A stretch of 64,000 nucleotides of DNA from Filobasidium wieringae (lineage: Eukaryota > Basidiomycota > Tremellomycetes > Filobasidiales > Filobasidiaceae): assembly GCA_001600055.1 (NCBI GenBank), contig BCIV01000001.1:1543774-1607773 (forward strand). The letters are read 5' to 3'. Within the stretch, counting starts at the first letter, position 1, and each line of letters begins with the position of its first letter. A model generated the notes under the pieces. The model had not been told where the DNA came from. It saw only the letters and a program-made list of their open reading frames with translations, and searched no databases. The translations under genes and the position numbers were made by a program. This document shows positions 12,594-22,400 of this stretch, in pieces.

Positions 12594-12871
12594 GTTGATA
12601 TATTCGTATATAAGTTCGGCTAAGAAGGTGGTATTACTGTAGGATCCCAAGCTCGCACTTTGGCGACTCGAAACCCAGAGAGATCGTAGATCAAGATAGA
12701 AGGGCAAGATGCGCTTCCGACGTTGATCGCGCTTGTCGATCGATCTGACGAATATGCTCAAGCCCCGTAGAATTCTTCATGGGAGGTACACTGTATACAT
12801 ACGGCCGCGCAGATATACATATCATGTCATAAGAGATCCCACGTTTACAGCAACATCATATCATCGGCCCT

Positions 12872-14281
12872 TCACTGATGCCCCGACTCGGTAGATCCAG
12901 CACCAGAATCGACACCTCCGGCTCCGGCGGTTTGTACTAACGTTGAAGGATCTCGGTGCAAGCCGGCAGCGGTTTGAGCTACAGCTGCGGTTCGGTTCCT
13001 CTTTCTTTCTGCCTCGGCCTCCTTCTCGGCTTCGATAGACTTTACGATCTCCTCGACTTCCTCGTTTTGCAATTCCTGTATCCAGAAAAAGACCTCGAGT
13101 CAATGAGGTCTTGCAGCCGTAATAATAGGAAAGAGCGAAAGACTTACAGTCTTCTTTCCATAACTCTCCATAACAGTGATTTCAATGTTCTTGGCTCCAG
13201 TCTGGACCACCTCCAACAGACTCTTGATCGTCAGTCTGATCGTGTCGTCCCTGGTCAAGTCCTCCTTGTAGTTCTTCTCCAAGAATTCTCGGACAGTCTT
13301 CGAGGATCTCCCTACAGCCGTACCCTGTTTTTGTTAGATAATGGGTTATCAGCATATAATCCCAACCTGATGCTTGAACCAGCTTCACCTTCCATGCGGA
13401 AAAAATACCACTAGGCTCAGTCTGGTACAGTCGGGGTTTATCGTCGTTGGGGTCGAACCCTACAACAAGTGTAGAGACACCGAAAGGTCGGACTCCTCCA
13501 GACTGCGTGTATTTCTGTGTGACGGGACAGCAGTGAATCAGTGCGAGTTCGCAATCGCATTTATAGATTTGACCTACCTGTTGGATCCCGGCAATATGTT
13601 TGGTGATGTATTCGACGGTGACCGGATCTTCAACGTTCAATCTGTGCGATTGACACTCGATTCTCGCCTTGTCAATCAATATCCTTCCATCAGCAGTCAA
13701 TCCTATATTCCGGGTAATATGTTAATCGTTGATCGAAGGGAAGGCAATCGCCGTTTAAGCAAGACTGACCAGCAAAGGCGATACAGACGTGGTCATCAAG
13801 GTAGGCAACCTTTCGGACTGTCCTGGGATCTTGCAGCTGTAAAGCTGATTTCTTTTCCACCCCCAATACCACAACGTCTTTTCCTCTCACTCCAACCTGT
13901 CATGAAGGCAAGGTAAACGATAAGAATAAGTTTCGGTAGAGAAAGGAAGCGGACGTCGTTAAATCACTTACGGCACAAGTTCCCCTTCGGACGGCTTCCA
14001 TGGCATAGTCGACCTGGATAGTAAAGGATAAATCAGGTGATCAGATAACGGTTCCGGGCCAGAGTTGGCCATCTGTATTAACCTGGAAAAGCTGTAGCAG
14101 GAACCGCAGGTATGTCATAAGTCTATGCTATTCGTCATCATACCGCATTCTTAAAGGGCTTACATGTCCATCCGGAGAGAACACAGTAAGAGCTAGAAGA
14201 AAGAATATAGTTCATCAATGGTACATCATTGAATCCCTTAGCTTGCAATACATGCATACCTCGGTCATATGATCTCGACAT
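12872..14281 (-). CDS. PRE6: 20S proteasome subunit alpha4 (PSMA7/Pre6 type)
   Basis: A structural subunit of the outer alpha ring of the 20S core; alpha subunits gate the channel and are not catalytic. The N-terminal signature [20 protein letters not shown] is assembled from four exons: 14260-14281 (22 nt), 14164-14192 (29 nt), a 9-nt microexon 14083-14091 encoding LFQ, and 13972-14013 (42 nt). Later exons carry [54 protein letters not shown] and the C-terminal [23 protein letters not shown] helix region (here KNYKEDLT). The C-terminal tail is long, acidic then Gly/Ser rich, past [19 protein letters not shown]. Start ATG at 14281; stop TGA at 12872-12874. Orthology to alpha4 rather than another alpha subunit is from the [18 protein letters not shown] segment. 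Confidence 0.93.
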
Positions 14282-14620
14282 GTTGATTGTACTTGTTCAG
14301 GTCGTAAGAGGGAGGATACGGCTGGCGGTTTGCTATTCCTGAATATGGTAAATTCTGTCGTGCAGCGGTTCCTGCCTCCTTATATATCAGATCTATAAGG
14401 GATCTATTTGCTAACGTGATCGTTTGGGTTCAACAAGCTATAAAACGGGCTGACTTGGAAGAGTCGATCAATTAGTTGCATGATATCAGGGCGCTTCGTT
14501 GTCGTTGCTCAGATCTGAGACTCTGCGCGTCCCGTAACATGACGAAGCGTTTTGTACAAAGGTCCAAAGCCATGCTCTAACGGTACAGATAGGGACACAT
14601 CTTTACGGCGAGAAGCCAAG
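14282..14620. promoter_or_regulatory. Intergenic, alpha4 promoter region
   Basis: About 340 bp between the alpha4 start and the stop of the next minus-strand gene. No coding signal. Expected to contain the alpha4 promoter; I see no clear Rpn4-type PACE element (GGTGGCAAA). Confidence 0.35.
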
Positions 14621-16062
14621 CTAGAAAGGCATGTCTACTTTTCCAACATCCCATTCCCTAGTGGCACCTTGTCTCGCATATGCGTATCCACCGGTCTTCT
14701 TTTTGTCTTCTTCAATTTCATCCGCTCTTTTCCTTTCTTTCTCTTTGCGTCGCTTCCTCTTCCTCCTCTCTCTAGCTTCGCTGTCGTCCGAATCAAATTC
14801 AGGAGATGCTGAGAGAGATCTATCTCGATGCTTTCGCTTGCTTTTCGATTCCTTGTCTTTAGTCTTTTTGATGCTTCGATCAGGTTTGGACGGAATCTTA
14901 TATGGCGAGGGAGATCTGTGCCGCCTATGTGATGTTGTAGGAGGAGGCGAAGGTGAGAAACCAGGTGAAGCTGCTCTTCTCTAGAAACATGAGCGCGATA
15001 CTGGTCAATTACTGGCTATCCGTCCGAGAAATTCGGAAATTTCTTACCTTTTTCCCTTTCTCCTTGAGCACGGCGAGCATGTTGTCCCATCCCACATCTG
15101 CAACCAATCCAGCACTCGGTACAGGAAGGACCCCCGAGAAATCTAGCCTCGGGTCATAAGTCTCTGCGAAATATCTGTCCATCTTCGACTGCAAGGGCGG
15201 CTCGGTTGTTTCGGTTTCTGAATCTAAGCGATTGCGTTCTGTACGGTTCCCGTGCTTATGCGAAGGTTGAGTGCCAGAAGGATCACAATCAGGAGAAGGA
15301 GTTCGCGCTATATGGCCCTTTTCTTTCCCCTTGCCGGATTTAAGAACTGGAGACGGGGATCTCGTCCTTCCACGCTTCTCCCGCTTATTGTCTGTGCGGT
15401 AGTCATCATCCCTAGTCCGCTTGCTGGTTTCACAATCCCGTCTTCCATCGTCTCTGTACTGGGTTTCCGTTCGAGTCTTCCTCTCTCTGACAACCCGATC
15501 AGACCGCAGCCCGTCATGCTCACGCTCGTCTCTGCTATCCCGTCTCCCATTTTCAATCTCAGACTGGCGGCTTCTGGAGGAACTAGCAGCTCCTAACGCT
15601 CCTCCAAATAGCCTTGCAGGTCCCACAGGTCTCCTTTCCCCCTTTCCCCTGGCTAAGTCTCGATTTGACGACGATGAAGGAAGGGCCCGGCTAGCCTCTC
15701 TAGCAGCTATGGCTTGTTCCCGTAAAAGAGCCGTGTTGTGGTCGTCGACCTGCCGGATTACTGAAGATAAAAAACGTTTGTTGGGTTTTGGGAGAGCGGA
15801 AGTTCCCGGACTGACGATTCAACGAGGAACCCCGTTAATAGCTAAACGAGGAATGATGGCTTGAACAGCTCACTAACTCGTTCTCAATCGAATTCAGGTA
15901 GACACCAATGCCCAACTCCCTCCAGCGAGACTCCTTCTCCTTAGCTTCCTTGACTAACAGATCGGCCACATGCCTGTCCAGATCTTCATCGGAGATATCC
16001 TTTGGTATAGAAGCCGCAGCTCTGATGAGGTCGTTGACGATCGAAGCTGACCCGGCAGGCAT
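14621..16062 (-). CDS. Arg/Ser-rich nuclear protein, unrecognised family
   Basis: Three exons give about 400 aa. Exon 1 is an ordered helical N-terminus (PAGSASIVNDLIRAAA ... WRELGIGVYLNSIENELV). It joins exon 2 in phase 0 across an intron from the GTGAGC donor to a CCGGCAG acceptor (VDDHNTALLREQAIAAREA). The middle is dominated by Arg, Asp, Ser and Lys. It contains a more conserved-looking island, YDPRLDFSGVLP ... GWDNMLAVLKEKG. The last exon is RS/KR rich and ends with YARQGATREWDVGKVDMPF. This composition and the short C-terminal REWD-type block suggest a nuclear, possibly splicing-associated protein, but I do not recognise the family. The start is the ATG at 16062; an upstream in-frame extension has no ATG. 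Confidence 0.7.
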
Positions 16063-16438
16063 TTTAGGCTTGAGCGGTAAAAGTATGACAGGTTTATGAC
16101 GGTATGAAGGGGAAAGAAGATCACACAGGGCCTTGATGGATTCCAAGATACCAAATCATCAATTTAGCATCGAAAAGACTGGTGTATATGCTCGATGTAG
16201 GTCTTCGAGACGTTCGAGGAGTAGAAGGATGTTCAAACGTTCAAGCGCGAATATGACGAATATATATCGCAATCTCGTGAAAGTGTCCGATTGTTGTGCT
16301 TGACATGTATATGTAATGACCCTAAGTGCCCTTAGCAAAATGAACAGCTGGCAAAAGCAGTGCATCTGACCGGAACAATACGGTAGCTGGTAATTCGACC
16401 CTCGACTACGGAACCTGGTGTCCTAGCGGAGACAAGCA
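16063..16438. promoter_or_regulatory. Divergent promoter region
   Basis: About 375 bp between the start codons of the RS-like gene (-) and the Nudix gene (+). No supported coding frame. It is expected to carry both promoters. Confidence 0.45.
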
Positions 16439-17709
16439 ATGACTAGCACGATATCGAAAGCCGTCCTGGAAGCTTTCAGCCAGGATGCCAGAGACTGTAT
16501 AAGCAATTTCCAACGATACGAGAGTCCGATTGGAGTCAAGTGAGAACATATTCCTTAAGGAAGCATTCGGAGAGCTGAAGTGACGTTAGTTGTGGAAATG
16601 CTCGCAAAGCGGCCGTGCTTGTTGCCCTGTTCGAGAAGCCGGAAAAGGATGGCCTGCGAGTTGTCTTGACGACTAGAGCAGCTACCTTAAGGTAAATTCG
16701 TCTGAGGGTTGTTGCAAGAAAATAGCTAAAACGACACTTCAAGATCCCATGCAAACCAAACAGTAAGTTCTGTCTCGGATGGCGAAGAGCCGCTGCCATG
16801 CTCAACAAACCCTGTAGTAGGCACTACCAGGCGGTAAGATGGACGAAACCGACCTGAATGCGGATCACACAGCGGTAAGCTGCAGTCTGTTACATGTAGT
16901 CGGACCGTGAAGTTGAAGATCAGTTGCGAATAGAGACGAGAAGCATATGAGGAGGTCGGCTTACCCTTAGGGGTACATCCTGGCCTACACTATCTGACGG
17001 AACTAGAGCCATTCATCTCCAAGTACAAGATCATCGTTTTCCGTAAGTGCTTCGCAAGGACCACATTCTGAAACGATCTCTTATTCTTTCCGTCCCAGCG
17101 GTTGTCTATCTACTTTCGGACTATAACCTCGTCACTCAATTGATTCCAAGCCCCGCTGAAGTCGCAGCGATCTTCGACACACCTTTAGATTACTGTCTCA
17201 CTGCGCAATGGACAAGGGAACCGAAGCTTCTAGCCCCGAAAGGCGGTCCTGATTGGCCATACGAGGAAGAATTCTACGTGAGTGGATCAAACCGCCCAGT
17301 CCGACAAGGTCCGAGTCCATGATGAAACGCGTTTCGAACAGTGTCACGGAGATACATCTTGGATGATGAATGACAAGTATCAATACCGCATGAATCGACT
17401 TCGATCAACACATACACCTATCGTCAGTAAACAGAATGTCATTCGAGTGCGCAGCGCATAACGTCAAGCTCAAGTTATTGATTGACGTTTCAGAAAGGAT
17501 TGACGAGCGACATCCTGATCTCAGTCGCAGAGATCGCTTATGATCGAAAGACGACGATACCTCGATTCGCACCCATGCAATTGTCCTTCCGGACGGCGAT
17601 CGATATCGTAGTGCAAGAGAGTAGAGAGGTCGTCGAGACAAGCGCGATAGACCTTCCCGATGCAAAGGGTTTGGCCAATGGAGAGCCTCCGGACCATGCC
17701 AGAGCTTGA
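16439..17709 (+). CDS. PCD1: Nudix hydrolase, Pcd1/NUDT7-8 coenzyme A diphosphatase family
   Basis: Predicted to hydrolyse CoA or CoA derivatives (and in some members oxidised dGTP) to phosphopantetheine and 3',5'-ADP. Exons join with consistent phase: the ATG exon ends at GTGAGA after ESPIGV; NARKAAVLVALFEKP; a 19-nt exon coding SHANQT; ALPGGKMDETDLNADHTA spliced to RREAYEEVGL, which completes the Nudix box; then KYKIIVFP spliced to VVYLLSDYNL; LIPSPAEVAAIFDTPLDYCL; and a C-terminal exon with KGLTSDILISVAEIAYDRK. These blocks (RSHxxQ ahead of the box and PSPxEVAxIFxxPLD after it) are the CoA-type signature. The C-terminus is ARA, not a canonical peroxisomal SKL-type signal, so peroxisomal location is not supported here. 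Confidence 0.88.
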
Positions 17710-17829
17710 CCCGGCATTGTCAAGCGATCATGTCGACCGATGTATATAAGAGCGTCATTGCATCACCGTCTTCTCGTTAATGATTCATGGCGTGGGTTGT
17801 GAAGAAGATACATGTGTTGCCCCCCAAGC

Positions 17830-18888
17830 TCAGTTGAGGAGAGGTTCGATCTGTGCCCAAGCAGAAGATCCCGACGTTTCGTTGCTCTCTACGCCCTTGA
17901 TCCCGCTGAGGTCATTTACGCCTTCTACCGGTGCTTCTCCTCCTAGTGCTTTCCGAATCTCTTCTTTCGTCAGCCATGCATAGTCAGAGTATGTCGAAGA
18001 GGAAGATGGTGCTGGTGCTCCGGCGAGGATGTGAGATTTGAAGATGAAAGTCTGCGGATGAAAAGGTTAATAACCGATAGACATTCGTATCGCTCGCAAT
18101 GGGCACGTACAGATTCCGATCCCTCCTCTATCAACCCAATAGGTTTACGAGTCACTAGCCATAGATCCATGTTCTCTCCAACCTGCGTCTCTACTGTCCG
18201 CGATGCGGTCTGCGTGAACGATAGAATTGCTCAATATGGTTTGTCTCGCCCGAGATGCCACACGAGCTCACCTCATGTAACGCTTCACCATCTGCCAAAC
18301 TTCCAGTGGGCAAGGACCATTCCCCGCTCTTCTTATCTTTCACCAACATGTACAGATTCTCCTCTCCCTTCCTCTCCAGCTTTTTCGCTTGTTCTTGCGA
18401 AGGACCGCTGACATCCTCCTCCTGTTCCCTCAAGTTCAACTTGACTTCTTCTTCCGAAGGGATCTCCCCCACATCCGGTTGTTTCCCTGCGATCTTATCC
18501 CCAAACGTCGCCTTCTCTCTCTGCCATTGAGCCCTCAAGAACCTCCTCTCCGTCAACGAACCCTTCTTGAAGTAAAAGTCTACGGGGGCCGGGTTGGAAA
18601 GGGCGAGTCGAAGGTCCGAGTTGTATTTGTAGTAGGCTTCTCTGAATGGAGATTGGGTAGGGGTGAGGAGGGGAGCTCGATTGATGAGCATCGAGGCTTT
18701 TATTTGGGAAGAGGAGGAAGAGCTGGAGGAAGGTTGGGCGTCTGTGGAAGCGGATCGGGTTGCGGCTGTATAGATGTAGGCATTTCGATCTGAATTAGCT
18801 TCGGCGTGTGGCCTTCCTCGAGAGCGAACGACGTACCTCGGACCGACTTGAGCGCCTGACCCGCATTACTCCTTCTGATACTGTGCAT
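17830..18888 (-). CDS. MRPL17: Mitochondrial large-subunit ribosomal protein mL46
   Basis: A Nudix-fold protein of the mitochondrial large ribosomal subunit. Exon 1 (ATG at 18888) encodes a basic, Ser-rich presequence (HSIRRSNAGQALKSVR) consistent with mitochondrial import. The second exon adds a Ser run and the conserved core NRAPLLTPTQSPF ... DLRLALSNPAPVDFYFKKG and LVKDKKSGEWSLPTGSL. Downstream exons give TVETQVGENMDLWLVTRKPIG, TFIFKSHILAG and YAWLTKEEIRKAL. The stop TGA is at 17830-17832, 120 bp from the stop of the convergent Nudix gene. The symbol uses the yeast name. Identity is well supported by several family blocks. Confidence 0.86.
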
Positions 18889-19185
18889 TGTATAAAGCGT
18901 TCTGTGTATCTATAATATGAATGATATTGTACTCAAGGTCGACCGGCACATCAGCTCACCAACTTGCCGTGTTACTCATAATAATAGCTCGAGATCTCAG
19001 AAAACCCAGGCGAGCCAAAAAGAAGCGCATCCCGCGCCTGGAAACATGAAACACCATCGCCCATCGTCAAGGTATAAACATAGTATAATCGTACTGGCTA
19101 CAAATTAATAGTGTCCATCTCATTCGCACAGTGAAACAGAGGGTATATAAGAGAGCAGAAAAAACCCCGAATCGAGACCAAACGT
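18889..19185. other. Intergenic between mL46 and the aspartic protease
   Basis: About 300 bp, AT-richer than the protease gene that follows. No coding signal; expected to hold the mL46 promoter and the protease 3' UTR. Confidence 0.35.
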
Positions 19186-21662
19186 TCACGAGCTCGTCAT
19201 CAGCGCGACCAGCACGCAACTGATCAACGAGATCACCAAGACTCTTATCGATTCACGCTCCATCCCGACCGCGCCGTTCGTAGCGTTCGCAGAACCGGAA
19301 TCCGGTACCCCCCTCGTGCCCGTCCCCGTCCCAGTGGCCGTGGCGGTGACGGTATGTTCCACGCTGGTGACGATCGGTACGTCCCCTACGGTATAGACGG
19401 ACCCGTTGGCGAGTCCCAAGGTCTGTACCGCCCCGAGCGTGGGGATCCCTGCGGACGTGTTGAAAGCGTAGGGAGGAGTGGTATAGGTCGGATTGGGGAG
19501 GATCACGTTGGGTAAGACGGTCGCGGCGGTGATGGTGACGAGCGATTGGACCTCTTGCAGACTCTCTATCGAAGTCGGTGTCGCGCTCGTGGTCGTCGTT
19601 GTGGTCGTAGTGGTCGCGTTCCCTCCCTCGGACGGATCAGGCAAGGGCAAGAACCCTACCAAAGCCCCCTGCTCCCCCTCGATCCCATAGGCAAAGACGG
19701 TATAGACCTTTCTCAAGAACGGTGTCCCCAACTGCCAATCCGAATCCGAGTTGGGCCTGGCGACGACGGGCCAAGCGAGACACATGCTGCTCCCCTCTAT
19801 CTGAGCGGAGATCCATTCGCTAGGTTGAAGCGTGACGTGCCTGTCGGACGAGAAGGAGAAGGACATGGTCTGTCGGGTATCGCAGGGTACGGCCCATTGA
19901 CCTTGGGATACCTGACGAGCGTTGGTGATGTGGGAAAAGAGGGAGATGACGTCCTGTTGAGGTGCGGAGATCCCGTTACTACCGACGTCCAAGATCGCCG
20001 TCGTCCCCGACCCGGTCAATCCGGTGTACTCTGAAGGGTAAGTGGGGGAGAGGGAGATTTGGGTCCCGTTCATACTGACCGAACCCAGTTCGAGGGTCCA
20101 GTAGAGGTAATGTTCACCTTCCAATTCCTCCGACGTGATCGTTTGCGCCTCTTCCGTTTGACTGGTAGAAGGAGGAGAGGCGGGAGGATACCCGTTCGCC
20201 CTTCCATAAGGGACCACCCTGTTCCATTCGATATCCCCCACTCGTCTCCCTTGGACACTCTCATCCACAAACTCGGCACTGACTCCACCGAAAGTCAAGC
20301 TCGCCCCTGAATTACGATCGGAAAAGGGTGCGGAAGAGTTTGCGAGGGCGAGCGCGAAGACGGGGTAAGAGAGCGGTTCGGTCGTGTTGACGGGGTTGAA
20401 GAGCGATTCCAAAAAGGTCGGGTAGTAGGTCGGGTGGAGGGAAGAACGTTTACGTTTGGTCGCTGAGGATGTGGATGTGGGGGCAGAAGAGGTGGAGGTG
20501 GAGGTGGTGATGGTTCCTACTGGGAGGATCGTGAAGAATCCTCCACCTGACGAGGACGACGTCGAACCCAAAGTCACGGCGGAAGACGCGATCGCACTCG
20601 ACCTAGTACTCCCGCTAGAACCCGAACTCGCCGTACTAGACGCACTCGCCGTACTCTGACTCCCACTCTGACTCTGATTTTGACCCTGACTTTGACCCTG
20701 ACTTTGACCCTGACTCTGACTGCCCAACCCGACCCGCCCCAAGACGGTCCCTCTGGGAAACCCCAACCCCCAAACCCCCACGCTCCCCTCGGCCTCCAGA
20801 TCGATGGTGGTCGTATCGATCAACCCGATCGTCTGTCTGAACGAATACGTCGAGGCGTGGGTGCTCCCGTTCAAAGTGTTCTCGTCCGAGTCCGAGCGGG
20901 AGGAAGTGAGGGAAGAGATGGAAGTGTCAAGATGGATGAGATCCGACCCTATCGACCCAGCCATCCCCGATCCGTCCGCGTACCGTACGATCCACCCGTC
21001 CTCCTCTTTCACCTGCAACGACCCATCTCGGTCCGTCCCCTCGCGATCTCCAGTGGGCACGCGGATCCCGTGCTCCCCGATCCAATCTGATCGCAGTCGG
21101 GGGCAAGAGGAGGCGTTACATGCGGTAGAGAGGACGAGGAGGTCGGAGCTGGCCGTATCGATCTGCAAGGGGTATGATTTCGGGGGGTTTCCTAGGCTTA
21201 GTGGGTAGGTGTAGATCCTGTTGTGAGACATAGTCAGTTCGGGGTATTAGTACAAGTCGGGAGGAGTTGGGAGGGGAAAAGGACTTGCCCTGAATGCGTC
21301 GATAGGCCACTGACGGATCCTACCGTTCGTTTCTCCCTCTCCCCATTCTCATCCCCGCTCTCAATCTCAATCTCATCCTGATCCTGATCCTGATCCTCAT
21401 CCGTACCTCTCGAATTCGATCGGAAGATCAACTCGACATCTCTCCCACTGCGAATCAAACGAGCAGGATCGATCTCCCTGATCCAAGCCGTGTCCGTGTT
21501 CGCGTTCCCATTCACAGCTGGACCGGGTGAACGTGGATGAAGGGGGGATCGTGATCTAGCTCGACCCAGTGACCGCGGGAACGGCGTGGACGTGGAGGGG
21601 AGGGCCGAGCCGGTGGAGAGCGTCAGGAGGGATAACAAGGTGAACGAATGGATGGGATGCAT
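19186..21662 (-). CDS. Pepsin-family (A1) aspartic protease, predicted GPI-anchored
   Basis: Two exons (21289-21662 and 19186-21217) give 801 aa if the 71-bp intron uses a GC donor (GCAAGT) and a CAACAG acceptor; this choice keeps the frame. The N-terminus is a signal peptide (HPIHSFTLLSLLTLSTGSA) followed by an Arg/Lys- and acid-rich propeptide ending near EREKR. The first catalytic motif reads LQIDTASSDLLVL, with Ala where Gly is usual. The second reads TAILDVGSNGISA rather than DTGT/S. A GQ/SQ tandem repeat and a Ser/Ala-rich stretch are inserted between the lobes. The C-terminus has a Ser/Asn region, then a hydrophobic tail (IRVLVISLISCVLVALMT) typical of GPI attachment. Wall or secreted proteolysis is inferred; activity is uncertain given the motif changes. 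Confidence 0.85.
20670..20722. repeat. Coding minisatellite in the protease (12-bp units)
   Basis: Imperfect tandem copies of the plus-strand unit CTGACTTTGACC / CTGACTCTGATT. On the coding (minus) strand they encode alternating Gly-Gln-Ser-Gln units. It lies in a surface insertion of the protease. Tract length is likely to vary between strains. Confidence 0.7.
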
Positions 21663-22400
21663 CTCTCTGCCTGTTCCCTTTTGTGGGTTGTGTGGATTGT
21701 GAGAAACGGAGGAAACGACGAGTCGAGGGAAACGACGTCGAGGGTTGTTTTCAAGTTCAGGCACAGCCACGAATTCATGCTCCATGCGTTTTCACGGTCG
21801 CTAGGGATGTGATAACGCATAGCACGGTGACGCTGCTGCTAGGTACAACTACAACTGCGCAGTCGTCCGTGACCTTCGATTTTCCATTCGTGGGATACTC
21901 ACAGTGATCGCTTTGGGTTGACGGATCCAGGTGATGCTTGGCAGGTTCAGAGGCGGTTCAGGGTGGACAGGCTGATCTGGGGCAGGTCGAGTGTGCTTGA
22001 CATGTCGATCTGATATGGTTGGTTCGCTACGGTTGTTTCGATCGGAGGATGATGTGGTAGTACAGTTGCTCATGGCACAGTCGTGTAAGAGGATGGACGA
22101 GGTGTTCAGTGTGGTAGGGGGTACATGAGGTACAGGGGTACAGGGTACAGGGTACAGGGGATCGAGGGGGATGAGACGTGAACGTGACACGGTGCGACAT
22201 GTGACAATGGCCGATCCAATCGGAGCCCCACAAACGAGATCGAGGTCCTCCTGTCACACGTCGAGACGGTCGATCACGTGCAATCACATCATCCAATCCA
22301 TCCATCACAGCGACCTCATAGGTCGACATCACCTACACCACCTACTCCCTCCTTCCCTCCCTACCTCTCTACTCTCCACTCCATCGACCCTCCATCGACC
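21663..22400. promoter_or_regulatory. Divergent intergenic region between protease and HEN1
   Basis: About 740 bp between the two start codons. It carries a short direct repeat at roughly 22119-22160 built from GGTACAGG/GGTACAGGGT units. The 22330-22400 stretch is C/T rich and looks like the HEN1 leader. No convincing coding frame of its own. Confidence 0.45.

Noticed and set aside
22119..22160. GGTACAGG direct repeats as a possible telomere-like or regulatory array
   Set aside because: Only a few imperfect units, not matching TTAGGG-type telomere repeats. Treated as a simple repeat.
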